64,000 nucleotides of DNA from Dromaius novaehollandiae. Taxonomy: Eukaryota > Chordata > Aves > Casuariiformes > Dromaiidae. The DNA is taken from NCBI RefSeq assembly GCF_036370855.1, contig NC_088130.1, positions 14,413,543 to 14,477,542 on the forward strand, in the 5' to 3' direction. Each line of letters starts with the position of its first letter. The stretch's first letter is position 1. The position numbers were made by a program, and so were the translations under genes. The notes under the pieces are model-generated. The model was not told the DNA's origin. It saw nothing but the letters and a program-made list of their open reading frames with translations, and ran no database searches. Of the stretch, positions 12,230-25,189 are shown one piece after another.

Positions 12230-12839
12230 GTTGTACATAAAATGTCACAGGGCAATTTTTCCTCTGAAGGGCTTCCAATCTAAATGGACTAGACTAGCAA
12301 CCAAGATGCTGGAGTCCAAGCTAGAACAGAGTTCTCCAAAATCCTCTCCTCCACTCAGTTCTTACTTTAAAAGGGCCTCCTTACATTGCTTTGGTGGCAT
12401 AGCTTCAGTTACTCTGGGCAGTGTGTTGCATGGACACTCATGGACAGAGTCTTTGTTAAAACAAAAACTAATTTATCAAGTTCTTTTGCATAGGGTAACG
12501 TTCACATGGAGAATCAAATCTCTCAAACAGGCTGGTCAGTTTCTGTCTGGATGGCGGCAGGAGTCTCCATTGCAAGGGTCATTGCAATGGTGTCTTCAGC
12601 TGGATCTGGTGAGACTCCCCAAACTTTTTCTAGTGAATTCTTATAATTCAGCTGTTCCATGGTCCTACGTGACCACTCTGGCATATGCGTAATCCATTTC
12701 AATTGATTATCTTAAGCTATGTACAAAACATCTCCTATCCAAAACATCTCCTGACCATTCCTGCATATACAGGACCAGTTTCTACTGACTATTTAAAATT
12801 ATCTTATCTATGTGTAGTATGGTCAATTCCCTTATCTAC

Positions 12840-13140
12840 AGCAGGAACCACCTAGGGGAGTCACTGAGACTGCCAGATTCTCCACCTAGGTGGTTAATCA
12901 ACACATCTTAAATGTACAAATACTGTCTATCAATTGGTCTATGCACAGCAGGAGCTGCCTGGGGAGATCTCCAAGCTGCCTGAAATTTCCACCTAGAGAG
13001 TTCCTCTAACAATTAGTCAAATTCTTTACTGTGAAGCTGAGTAGGAGTTGAGTAAATCACATTATCTCAAGTCAGTCCATTGTCTCATCTAGCAGAGACT
13101 AGCTGGGGAGTTCCTGGACCATCCAGGAAATTGATGACTA
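12840..13140. repeat. Three diverged internal repeats, possibly part of an old LTR
   Basis: Three related segments start near 12840, 12948 and 13091. Each has a 'gcaggar..gcctggggag' core followed by a purine-poor segment and 'ccacctag' or a related end. Spacings are about 108 and 143 bp. Such internal repeats are common in LTR U3 regions. A CCAATTGG at about 13308-13315 and a TATA-like 'atatttaag' near 13385 follow on the + strand. I could not define element ends or a family. Confidence 0.4.
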
Positions 13141-13860
13141 AGTGCACTGGGTATTGTTTTGGATATGAAACAAGAGACTGTAACAATAACCTCTATAGAA
13201 AGAATTTATGAACCACAGTATACCAGTCAAAACCAATTCCAACCTTTCCTAAAATAAATGAAACAGCAATGAAAGATTCCAACATGCACTGAGTGCATAG
13301 TTTGAACCAACCAATTGGGAAAGACACTACGGTTCGAATCAACAAATCAAAGGCCGACACAGCGCACAGTGCCCCCTGCTCAAACATATTTAAGAGAAAA
13401 CCTTCAGCTGTTTGGGGGGGACACTCTTGATGGAACTGCAGTCTGTGGCTGACACCACACCAGAGCAGGGACCACAAAGAAATGGAACGGCAGGAACCAT
13501 AACGCTCAAAATAGCAGGAACCATAATGATCAGGACTGATCCCTGACTTCAGACTGTTTTTCCTGTGACAGGTATGCACACAGGCACAGCCTTGATACCT
13601 AGGTACACCACAATTGTAACTATAGAACAAAGTTGAATTTCATCCTTATATCACCATTATAACATAAATGCCATAGGTCTTGCCCCAAGTGATCCTTTAA
13701 GATTCTTGATGTGGACCACAGCAATCTTATAACACACTTTTCTAAAACTAAATTTGATATTTGCCCTGGCAGAACAACAGAGGGTCTTAACACCACACCA
13801 CATTTTTGGCCAGCTAACATGAGCAAAGTCAGGAACCAGGTCTATAGAGTGTGGGAATTG

Positions 13861-16800
13861 GTACTGGGAATTGCCTGAGGGGATTCAGCACTGCTTCCTG
13901 TGAAAGAGGGGAGGGAAGAGAAGGCTCCTCCCATCATAGTGAAAGGCCCATTTGGTTTTTTTCCCCTTAACAGACTATGAGGTATTAGGCCTTAAGATTT
14001 CTACTTTAGTCCCTATGATGGAACTGCTTCCTCTTTAGGAGTCTTTAATATCCATTACATTATTGCTTTCTCTTCTTTCTTAGGATGCCTAGCACAGTCC
14101 AGGGTAATTGAGGGAAAAGTTTTCTTTTGTCCCTAGGACAACTACATGAAAAATAACAGGGTTATTTTTCAAAAACATTTTTTTTCAAATTTCGATTTTA
14201 TTTTTCAAATAACAAATTGCAAAATTACAGCAACAATATTTACTAATACTGTAAAACATTCCTGAATTCCCCTTCCTCCATTTTCTTTTTGATAAAATAC
14301 ATGTAAAATGCCGTACACATCACCCTCACAGTGGTGACCCAGCAGTCCCAAGGTCCAGAATGATAAACCACCCTCACAACTGCATAATTCCTTTGGGTTT
14401 GCTCTAACATCCACGAGGGTCTCTCTGGCCATTGTAGAGTGTGTTGGCTTAGGCGCTTGCAGTTACAGAGCTGTGGCTTTGGCAGAAGGCAAGTCCCTCC
14501 TCCTGTATCCTTGGCTGTGGAACAGTCTGCAGCCTGGAGTCAGAAGTTTTGCTTTCTTCCTGGCAAGATTGGGGAGTCTTGGATTGGCTTGATGCCTCCA
14601 TGGGAAAAAAAGTCATGCTTTTCATTTTATGACTATTCAGCCTCTGAAATTATCCCACTAGCAAAAGCCAGGTGAAAAATTCAGGTCTCCAGTTATGTCT
14701 TCAGAACTCCTCTGACCCCTTCCCAAACACAGATCACAGCTTTGATGTGTCTAAACCCTGCCATGAACTCAAGTAATTCAAGAGCCATAAATCCCCAAAG
14801 TCTTTCTCCTCCCTCTCAGCATCAATCCCTCCAGAACACTGGCACATGTGGAAAAACTTGTGTGCATATACTTATGTATGTATGTATGAAGAAACTCCAG
14901 CCATATAAACAATGGTGACCATAGGAGCTGAAATGCTATTAACAGTTTGTCTGTCATGTTTCTGCCTTTAGACTGATGAGTCAGGTGGAATAGCCAAGTT
15001 GATTTTACCTGAAAATATTTATTCTTTGAGATTGTGGTGATGACCTCATCACAGATGAAATATGGAAATAGATGAGAGGTTCCCTGCCCTTCACATTTTG
15101 TTTCAAACACTGGCTGAGGCAGTGCATCATTTTATTCCAGTATGATTGTCCATTCTGGGTTAAAACCTAAAGAGTATTTCGTCTATAGATGTGAAAGAAA
15201 AAATAAACAGCAGCCTAGATGGAGCCTGGGGATGACCAACAGTCCTTAATTCCCATATCAACTGTATTTTTAGTACAGTTTGCTAGATACCAAATAAGTA
15301 CTCCCCAATCCTCATCCAAGCTAGCCAGAATCTACTAAATCTCACAAACCAAGCAGTACAAGTTCATCCTCATTGCTACTTTGCCTGTTTTCACCTTTAT
15401 GCTCCAAACAAGGTTTTTGGAGGGGTCCTCACAGAGACACATTTGCTGGCTAGGTTTGAAACAGAGATGTTTCTATATAAGAAAAATCCCTCCCTACCTC
15501 CCTCCATTCAGTCCCACATTCACCCTTTCTTTTGTGTCAGCTCAGGGTACACGTGAGGCCAGCTGTGACTCTATGTAGGTCACTCTCTGAATTGAGAGCA
15601 GCTACTATACAATCCTTTAGGGATGTGTTGTTTCAAGACTTCTTCATAAAAGCCTTCTTCAAACACAAAATCTTTCACTAGCCAGCCTCTTCATAATTTT
15701 CCTCCACTTTCCTGTCAGTCCTGCTGAAGTTAGTCTGTAGTCAACAGGTGGGCTAGACACATTTCAGCTTAAGACTTCATGGCCTAATCTCCCTGCACAA
15801 GATAGTGAGGGGAAATACAAAGCAGATGTGCAGACAAGGCTGACAGAAGGGTTCAGATGACTAAAAGGTGGAGAATGGCATGTGTTGGCATCACAAAAGC
15901 ATCCCAAAATACCCAGCTAAGATCTGTGGTACTCTGAAAAGTCCAGCTGATCCCCCTCTGCTTTCCATTTGGCAGCTATAGACTTTTCTAAATCTGTCTG
16001 GAAGCACTGACAGAGGGTTTTCTGAGCACAGGCTAATGCACAGAAGGTAGTGGCACTCCAAAAATCTCTGGAGACAACATCGGGAAGCTTCTAAGCAAGA
16101 ATCTTTCATTCCTTTCTAATACTTTTTCTTCCTGTCACACCAGGGAAAAGTCGGAACTCACCTTCTTTCATTTCTTTAGTTTCTCACCAGAAAAAAATGT
16201 GGAAAGTAGCAGCATCAGAGGAAGATGGGGTACTAAAAGTGTAATGATTTCCTCTTAGGTAGAAAAAGTATTTAAGAACATTTTCCTTTTCTTATCTCAT
16301 CTTTTTTTTATTTTTCCAATGCAAAGAAATGTTTAAATTCACATGCTTTCTTGGGGCAAGGAAGGCATTTACTTCTCACAGAAAAGGGTAGACCTTAGAA
16401 GGAAGCCAGCCTTCTTTCGGAGGCCTTTGAAAAAGTGTCCTCTCCTACAGAAGTTAGCAAAAAGTTGTAAGGACCCTGAGAGCATTCCCTGCCTCCAGGA
16501 GGTTTGGCTGTCTGGACTCAGGGCCAACTTAGAGATAATGCAGCTGAGGGCTGCCCCCCTTCTTTTGGTGACATTGGACAGTCAGGTCAGTCGCTGCAAT
16601 TGAGCTGGAAGATGGGCATCTGCAGGGCCAAATAGTGCACTTGCAGGTTTGAGATATTGCTGTATAGTCATCATATTAACCACATTGACCCCATTATAGC
16701 GGGTCAAAACAATCCAAGAGGTGGAAGATCATAGACTGAAGCCTACCCAAAAGCACTATACACATGAAAAGGCCTCACAAAAATGTTAAGATTAAGAAGT

Positions 16801-17079
16801 GCAACCCTTAACTCTATATCTGAAATACTGTGCAATAAGTTATAGAAGATAAATGAATTAATAAATCAGAATACAGGTTCCATATGCAAAGTATTACCTG
16901 TAGAACAGATGCCAAAAATACCTCTGCCTTCTTGTATCTGGAACTGAATTAACAATCATTTTGTATATTAAGATTTGGAGAATGTCACAACGTATATATG
17001 TAATCTCTCAAACAGTAATGTATGGAACTAATCTGTATGAATAATTATAGGATTGTGTATAGAGTAAGGGGTGGATTAT
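13861..17079. other. Intergenic DNA, one possible retrocopy tail, otherwise nothing recognised
   Basis: No conserved exon or transposon protein is visible. The only structured part is 14170-14440 (see findings). On the minus strand it is a 76-codon open frame followed by AATAAA and a short A-rich stretch, as in a small processed retrocopy. A short TATG repeat is at 14873-14888. Confidence 0.45.
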
Positions 17080-17800
17080 GTAGCAGTTAGCATGAGTTAG
17101 ACTTAGTCAGCATAGCTGTTGGCATAAGCCCATGAACTTTAACCAACTTTTTGCTGTAGTAGAAGTAGATGAAATATGATCAACCACCTGTCCCGAACAG
17201 CAGAATAGTTTTGGTGTGCTCAAGGAAATGGATAGCCAAACTATGCAAACAACCTGTTGATCATCAAGAAGTGCAAAACTGTCCAGAACGAGCAGATTGT
17301 GAGCACCAACAACAGCACCAACAAATTAGAAAACGATAGCACAATCTGAACAGACTAATCATCAACAAGGTATTCTCTACCCAATCCTACAACTAAGGAC
17401 ACATAAGAAACTGGGGTGACCGAGAGTTTCTGAAAAGACTCTGGGGAGGGAAGCCCCACGACCCTTCACCAGGATCTGGGACCATCTCCCCAACCTCCAG
17501 GGAACCCAGGGAGTGGAAAAGAACTCAGGGAAACCTCATGACACTGTGTGAAGACTACACACAGCATGGCAGGAACCACCATGCTGACCTGCCCAACCTC
17601 TCTCCCGGACTGCGCCATCTCTCCCATGGAACAAGGAGGTTGTGTAAGAAACCGCTATGCTGACCCGCTCGACTTCTCTTCTCCACTGCACCATCTCCCC
17701 CACGACACAGAGAAGTCATGTAATTCATAAAATTGCATATATTGGTGATTAAAGTGCTTTGATATCCAAATCCATTTTGCCTCCACACTGCCATGCAGTC
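17080..17800 (+). repeat. Possible LTR-like or composite repeat with a 76-bp tandem pair
   Basis: 17570-17721 consists of two 76-bp units in tandem ('accaccatgctgacc' against 'accgctatgctgacc'), about 70% alike. An ATTAAA poly-A-like signal lies at 17748-17753. The upstream 400 bp has no protein pattern. Repeats followed by a poly-A signal suggest an LTR, but I could not find matching TG/CA ends with a target duplication, so this call is weak. Confidence 0.33.
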
Positions 17801-20800
17801 TTAAACCATGACAGCTTCTCCCTGACAAATATACATCCATGTATATGTTTTCTAGAAAAATCTTTGTATATTATTGATTCTGTGGAATCTGTTCTTTTCA
17901 CATGACAGGAAACTGCCTGGTCTAGAGAATGAACCAGAGCTGCCTGTTAAAGAAGGATCTGAGTCCACCAGTATACAGAGCCTTAAGACAACCAAGCAGC
18001 AATTCTGTGAGTTGGAAAGCTGGACAGAGGGAAGGGAGAGAAAGGGGGAATAGATTTAACTCCCAATTTCTACACAGATGGAACTGGCAAGAAAAGACAT
18101 GCATATAAGGCAGATGTGGCTCATGAACACAGGTTACTTAAAGTCCTTCATTATTACTGAAAGTACGATGAAATTGTAATAAGCATTTATCTTTGCTGGG
18201 GAACATTTTCCACATACTGCCATCGAAATTGGCACTCCTGAGCATTTTTAATCTTATCTTCCTGAAACACTGGCTTGAAATCCATTAGGAGCAAACAGTT
18301 TCATGCCAAACCAAATGCTCTTCTACTAATGAACCAACCTTCTCAAAACATAGGAGTGAATTAGTTAACAGAACAAATCAGGAAAGATTCTATTCACATT
18401 TACATCCATCTCTCAAACAAACAGAAAAGGAAAACCAAAACAGACCCTTTTCTAGCTAACTCTATGTGAGGAAAGGAATGTTTTCCATTAATTTTTTCCT
18501 CCAGTCTATTTTAAAACTGGCTGCTAACTCAGAGTGCCTCTGCTTTTCAGGGTGGGAGAGGGAGGACTTTACACAGCTTGCTAGCTTCCCCAAGCATACT
18601 GAAGTCACCATGCACAACTTCTGCTTCAGTCAGATGACAAGATGCTTGAGGTAAACTTTGGAGTCTGCCAATGTGACTCAGACAAAACAGATGCCATCCG
18701 TAAAACAGTTCATACAAGCATTATGAAACAGGCCGTAGGCAAAGCTTTTAGTAGCTTCCCCTTCTCTGTGTTGGAACTTCTAATGGCAGATTCTTACTCC
18801 TTTGGATGGCTAAGACTGTTTCATACTTTATATACAAAGAAGGACCCATTTCTCTCCAGAGCTGTTCTATGCTGGAATATCTAGCCAGGCTGTTATTGTG
18901 CAGAGTACCACAAGACCCAAGCCACAAGTCCCATTTCTCTTTATCTAATTGTGAGCTTTGTGATATTTATGAAAGCCCCAGTTCTTGTACTAGAGAACCC
19001 CTCTCTAAATTGCCATGGGGGTCATCTGTGTTCATCTCAGTCATTAACATCTTCATCCTTGCACAGGTAGGGAAGTGCTGTCTCCCAACATTCCTACTGG
19101 GGAACTGAGGCATGGGTGGCTTGAGAGGGTGCCCTGAAGAAAGCTATGGGAGACAAGTATGTGTGAGGAAACTTCACACCAGCTGGGGTACTCCTCAATG
19201 CCCTGATGACAGCTCCAAGGCAGTCAGGAAATTTGACCTTGAGAATTCCACCAGTGGTGCTCCAACAGGATAGGGCAGATGTGCCCAGAAAGACTGAGTG
19301 GTTTGCAGAGGTCACTCAGGGGACAGGGAAGTGCCCCCTCCAACACACACACACACACACACACACACGCACGCACGCATGCACGCATTCACATAACTAA
19401 TTTTGAAGCCAACAGCTGCATTTGTGCCAGAGAACATAAAAACAAGCAAGAAGATAGCAAAGGAAAAGAAAGGGTGGTATTGTTGAAACAGAAGTGCATA
19501 TAGCTAGAGTGTTTTCCAAACTATATTGGGCCTGGCAGATTCTCTCTTCATTTAGCATTTCCATCAGTGCTGATTAGCAGGATATAAAAAGTCAACCTTC
19601 CTTTATAGACAGCCCAACCACTAGATTCCTTAATCTGCCACAATTATTTTCATTGTGGCGAATTGTGATGTTACACAGCAATAGCCCTGACTGAACTGGG
19701 CAGGAAGGGGAATAAGGTTTTATCAGAGAAGGAAACAGATGGCTTCTGGGACAGAGATGTACCTAGTTGATTATTCCTATTTACTTGAGTGCAGCAGTTT
19801 AGGTCCTACAGAAGATCCTCACCCATGCTGGAGACCTCTCTGATCATTTTCTACTCCAAACATGAGACCAAAGTACAAGAGAGGCACAACCCTTCCCTTT
19901 ATGTTTTAATAGTATGGCTGATTACCAGGAGCTAAATGAATTTGTGCACAAAAAGATGTAGTCCAGCACCTCAAAGGAGACTAGGGCTTTAAGTAACTAC
20001 CTCTCTGAGGACCTGGGCCTTTGCACCATGACAACATAAGAGTTACCATTCCAGGTCCAACCAGACATCTCTCTAGCCCTCTGGCCAGAAGCATTAATTT
20101 CTATGAAAAGTGCAAGAAAAGGAGAAGTGCGGTCCTGGAGTATCTGTTCCTTGGTATACTTCCTGGCTCCCAGAAATCAGCTGTCATCTTTGAGCCAGAG
20201 ACAGCATAGCATCCAGACCATCCTGTTAAATAGCCATGGATGGATGGATGTCTTCATTGAGCCACATGCCTCAGAAAGCATTGATATGACATCTACATAA
20301 CCCCACTGGTCTGTGAGCATCATCAGCAAGCAGCAAACATAGGGGACCTGGGATTTTGTGGAGAACACAGTTCTGCAATATCCTATAAGAAAGAGTCCAT
20401 CAGCTATGTTGACCCCTTTCATTCAGAGGAACAGGGACTGGGGAAGTCTCAGGCCCCTTGGAGTGCTAGCTCTAATTGCCTGAGGTTGTCACTTGCTCCA
20501 GGGCTGAACAGGAGGCCATGAAGAGAGGGAGAGCTCTTCCTTCTCTCTGTTAAAGAGAGGCACCCAAATAAAGTCATTCTGAAACCTCCCCAAATGTGTC
20601 AGGTAAAGAAATACCCAATAGAAAATGCTGCCCTTATAGGCTCTTTCTTTCAGCAAAGCTGTGGGAGACAGATTGACCAACCTCTTCATGTTCTGCCAAA
20701 AGTACTCCCCAATGCAAACCAGAGACCATGCTTTGTTGTTCCTCATTGACACTTAATCAGGGAGGATAGCTGTCCAGCAACATCCCATTCCTCCTCCCCC

Positions 20801-21600
20801 ATGCCTGCTCTCTGGCAAGAGGGTCTATGTCTCCATTGGAGGGACCTTGGGCAGTAGCTTCCTTAGGAGGGTCCATGGGAGGGTATGGTTCCCCAGGAGG
20901 AACAGTCAAAGCTGCCATATGCTAAGTCCTTTCAAATCCTGGCTCTACCCTTGGATTTACAGCAGATTGAATCATTCCTTGTGAGTCATGTTTTCCATAA
21001 ATTTAATCTGCCTCGTTCTTCAGAACATCAGCCAGGGATTGGGATTGTCTCAGATTTATTCATTATCTGAATTCACATGAGGATTTTATATAAGTTATGG
21101 ATCCTACCACACATCAAGGCCTTCTTGAGGCAGGCACTGCAGAGACACAGAATAAGGGATCTTTGTTGCCAAGGGCTTTCCAGATGGTCATTGACTATGG
21201 CTAGAGGTCATTAACTGGCCCAGGGAATCTTATTCTCTTATACCATTTGCAGCTGAAGACATCTAATGGCAAGTATTTGGGGACAACCAGTGGCATTTCA
21301 GGGCATGGAAAGTGGTTTGTCAATGTAAGAGATTTAGGGTATCACAGTCTCTCACTAGATGCTGCTCCCTAAGGATGTTGCTCAACCCCTTTATATTAGG
21401 CCCAAGGAGACTCCCTGGCTCCAACCCCCTGGGTGTAGTCCCAGAGCCCAGCTTGGCTAGAACAGCCAGGAATAACAGAGCAGAAAGAACCATCTCACCT
21501 CCTCTGCTCCCAGATGGAGCCTTTCCTCCACAGTGAGGAAGTAAGTGGAATATTTACTGGGGCCATGGGCTTCCAGCTGAAGAGCCCTATTTAATCCAGA
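17801..21600. other. Intergenic DNA with a CA microsatellite
   Basis: No conserved coding motif. Contains the (CA)n/(CGCA)n tract at 19342-19390. Otherwise unique-looking sequence. Confidence 0.5.
19342..19390. repeat. Microsatellite (CA)n followed by (CGCA)n
   Basis: About 13 CA units run directly into CGCA/TGCA units. It is a simple tandem repeat; the open frames across it are artefacts. Confidence 0.95.
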
Positions 21601-21607
21601 TTAAATT

Positions 21608-21690
21608 TGACCTTGTCCAGGTTGTCAATGGTAGGACTGAAAATAGAATTCAGGTCTCCCAAGACTTGGACTAACTCTTTACCCACAAAA
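21608..21690 (+). repeat. MIR SINE fragment
   Basis: The segment follows the 3' half of the MIR core: 'gaccttgtccaggttgtcaa' corresponds to the 'cttgcccaaggtcacac' region, then 'gaattcaggtctcccaagac' to the 'gattcgaacccaggtctgtctgac' region. MIR is an ancient tRNA-derived amniote SINE. The copy is old and only partly conserved. Confidence 0.5.
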
Positions 21691-22584
21691 GTAATCTGTG
21701 GTTATCTAGAGGAGCTTCTGACCCCAGTGGACCAAAGAAGAGTCTTGGAGCATCAGTGCTCCAAGGGCTCAACTTCAGAAGGGCAGTCAAGGGAATCCCT
21801 TGAGAAACCCAGCCTGCTGCCTTTCCTTGAAGGGATGCTCCCTCTTCTGCTTTTGACTATCCCAAGCAATAGAGCAGGGATCATTAGCCAATGCCCTGGA
21901 ATGATGGGCTTGAGGCAAGAAGCGTGACTTGTGCCATACAGGGGAGGGGGAGAGGAGATCAGAATCATAAGGGTTTCACTGGGCCTCCAGTTTGCAACTT
22001 AGTTAATTCCTGGAGAAGGGAAATATTTTAATCATTCACAGTACCAGTTTCAAGAGTCAGAGCAGAGGAGGGTCAGCAGGAGGCATTACACGTTAGGGAA
22101 AAGAGATGCTCTGTGTCTCACCTGACCCTCCAGAGTAAAGGATGCAAGTGCTATGAATGCCCACTGAGGAAGAGGGTTGAGCTGCACCGAGGTAGCCACA
22201 GACACCACCACCTCTGCTGACAGCAGCTCTCTTGAGCTGTAATGCCATCTCTATGCCTTTCCCAGCATCCCAGGAAGGAAGCTTCCTGCTGAAAAGCAGA
22301 AGGCAGTCTGTGCTTCCAAGGGGTGGGAGAGGAATTCAAGAGAAATATCCCTATTCAGCCCCTCCTAAATCCCACCCAACTTCCTCTGCAGTATCCTGAC
22401 TGATCCTTCCATGCTCCACAATCTCCCTTTCTGATCCCATCCAAACTCTTGTATTGCACAGCTAGCTGCAAGGAGAGAGCCTTCAGCAGGTCCTCCCTGT
22501 GGTGACAAATCTCTCCATTTCCCTGCTCCCTCCCCCTCACTGAACATTGTGGAAGGTTCTAATCATGTTTAACTGCAGTTTCAA

Positions 22585-22613
22585 GTTTGACACCTACCAG
22601 GTAGGTGTTAAAC
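22585..22613. promoter_or_regulatory. 29-bp palindrome containing CACCTACC/GGTAGGTG
   Basis: Two 14-nt arms (22585-22598 and 22600-22613) are reverse complements at 13 of 14 positions around one A. Each arm carries CACCT/AGGTG, the half-site of T-box factors and the E-box-like core bound by ZEB/Snail zinc-finger proteins. Function is inferred from the motif only. Confidence 0.4.
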
Positions 22614-23400
22614 ACTGCTCATCACAGCAGACTAATTTATGGTGGTGTAAACATCACTGCGATTAGAGGGAATCTTCCCTGCCACAGACTACCACTCTGT
22701 TGGCAATGCTGTGAAGAAAACCTGCACTCTTACAAACCATGATTTGTCACTGACAGGTTCTCCTGTGTACAAGTCTCTCTCATGTTACTGGCTAGATGGG
22801 ATTAGACACAGAAATGTTTGTAACCAGTCTTTGTCCTATCACACCAGGACAAAACCAGTATTCAAAATTTTGTCTCTTAGGGCAAGAGGACAGACTCAAT
22901 GACAGACCACTTTCCAAGCAGGACTTGAACCTGCAGTTTGCACCATCCTCAGCAAGTGCCAGGGGGTTCAGCATCATTGTTCATGTTGGTCTCTTTGTGT
23001 CAGTCTAGTAATACCAGATGGAATAACTACAGCAAAAAAGCAAGATCCACCCTATGGACTATATATGCTGTTAACAAGGATATTTACCTAAGCTATGGGA
23101 AAGCTGAGGTTCGATTCCTGTCCTCAGTAAACCAAACCAAGATCTAGACCTGTCATGAGCAACTACCACTCAGCACCTGGCTACTGAGCCACTGGTCATT
23201 TTGGGATGAGCGTGTTTACAATCCTGGTTCTGGCAATGGATTCCTCTTAGAGCTGAGGACCTGGGAAATTTCATTGGAACTGGGACGCTTCTGTAGAAAG
23301 AGTTTCAGGTTTGACCAGTCAGCATTTTTAATTGAAGATGGTTATGTTGGACAGCTCCCAAAAAGCTTGATGGCTGAGGCCTAATAAAGACAACCTCCTG

Positions 23401-23421
23401 CCCCCCCCCCCCCCCCCCCCC
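23401..23421. repeat. Poly-C run (21 C)
   Basis: Twenty-one consecutive C in unique sequence. Long poly-C/poly-G runs are uncommon in vertebrate DNA and prone to slippage and assembly error. Confidence 0.9.
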
Positions 23422-24354
23422 AAAGAAGGGTTACATTTGCATTTCCCAGAGAGCTGGATGCCATAGGGTTCAGTCCATCACAAGCATAGAAAAATGCTGT
23501 GTGGACTACAATAAATGGCAGCCTTTGCCCAGAGAGATGATCTGGACACACAAAGAGGGGATGAGACAACACTTAGATGTTTTAGCACATGTTGGCTGTC
23601 AAACTCATTTTCAGCTAATAGGCATCAGTAATCACAACTCACCACTTGTAAAGCTATTTTAAAAAAGCATTTCTCTCATGGAATGGATGTTAACACTGAA
23701 AAGAAGGTGAAAGCTTTGTGGATTTTGACTGAGAGGTCTTAGGTGGTAGGAAATGAGAGGACAAACCTGTGCAGTAACCAGGGCTAATATTATCCGCAGA
23801 AGAGAGCAGAATGAGGAGGCTGGTTTGTTACAGGAAAGCAGCACAGTGAGCTAGGAACTGGTCTCAGCAACAACGTTTTGAATGGACTGGCAGGACAAGA
23901 GGTTGCTGTGGCCAGAATGTTCCAGGCCTAAACAAGGCACAAGGCTTTGGCCAGATAGCGCAAGTATTGACACAGGTAGTCAATGCCACCAAATCTTTGC
24001 CAAGGCCACAACAGTGATAACTGAAGCAAGGCTTAGCCTAGGACATCAGGATCTCCTCTAGAAAAAGGGAAAGGTACATGTAGCATGAAGGCTGTGAGCC
24101 AGTCTGACAGAGTGACTGGATAGTCAGTGGGTGGAGCTTCATGGTTTCTCCAACTGATGATCAAGTTCTGTCCTTCAGGCCAGAACTAATCACTGGCTCT
24201 CCAGAGCAGATTATATCCACAAGATACCCTCCTTGCATGAGACATGGGCTGTAAGCAGAGAAGTCCCACACTTCAGGTCATGCTCCAGGATGGAGAGTGG
24301 CTTACAAAACCCAATAGGTCAAGACATCAAACATGAAAAATAGACACCAAGGAG

Positions 24355-24510
24355 GGTCATTATCATTATTATTATTTTATAGGGTGGGGAGGAGGGGAAC
24401 TGAGGAGAGGGGATCTACAGCTGCCCCAGGTCACCCAGCAGCCAAGCCAAAAATTGAATTCAGGCCTCATCATCAGCCCTGTGAGCACTCTAAATGAATC
24501 TTGGCAGGAG
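24355..24510 (+). repeat. MIR SINE
   Basis: A 'tattattattattttatag' stretch is followed by 'ggaactgaggagaggg', 'gccccaggtcacccagcagcc' and 'gaattcaggcctcatcatca'. These match the order of the conserved MIR core and 3' half (T-rich block, 'gaaactgaggc', 'cccaaggtcacacagc', 'gattcgaacccaggtc'). An ancient amniote SINE, diverged but clearer than the one at 21608. Confidence 0.68.
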
Positions 24511-25189
24511 CAACTGGGGCTGCAGCAGTCAGTCACCTTCTCTTCCACTGATACCACCTCTTGTTTCCTTAGTGCTACCACAGGTCACACTGAAAGGCAA
24601 ATGTACCTATATGGACAGTCTAGTAGCTTGTTTGAAGATAGTCCCAATCCAATCTGGACTGTGTGCTTCAGTGCCACTCAGGAAAAGTGTCTTGACAACT
24701 GATGGAGCTGGCTGGCAGCAGTGAGATCTCAGTTTTTTATGCATGGGATGGGTTTCATATCTGGGTCATCAGTTCTGAGGAACTCTGCCAACTCTTTTTC
24801 CCCACAACTAGTTTAAGAAGGGACTCAGCCCATCATGCTTCTCCTGCCCCCACGCTTTATGAATGTTTATGCAAAAACTGTACATGGAGCAGGGTGCAAC
24901 TATCCTGCACATGCAAGGTTTCCTCTTTCCCTTCACTCATCATCAAGGCTCCTATGTCAGCAGACTACAACACTGATAATATGATTTTCATTTGGACTAA
25001 GGCCCCCAAAAACCACAATGGCAATGCAAGCCTCCACTTTATGTCTTGGAGGTTTCCAAAGTAGAGCGAATGTAAAGAGACTTTTTTAGAGGTGTTAAAG
25101 GGTTCTTCGCAGAGTCCCCAGCATCACCAGACATTGAAAAGCAAGAGCATCACACTAAGGGCTTTGAAGACCAACCAATATTGTGCATC

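Larger units (their letters stand above)
21691..24354. other. Intergenic DNA with a palindrome and two tRNA-like B boxes
   Basis: No exon recognised. Contains a 29-bp near-perfect palindrome at 22585-22613, RNA polymerase III B-box-like sequences near 22923 (minus) and 23107 (plus), and a 21-C run at 23401-23421. Confidence 0.5.

Noticed and set aside
22915..22940. Functional tRNA gene on the minus strand
   Set aside because: Only the T-arm and B box fit; no acceptor stem, anticodon arm or A box at the right spacing.
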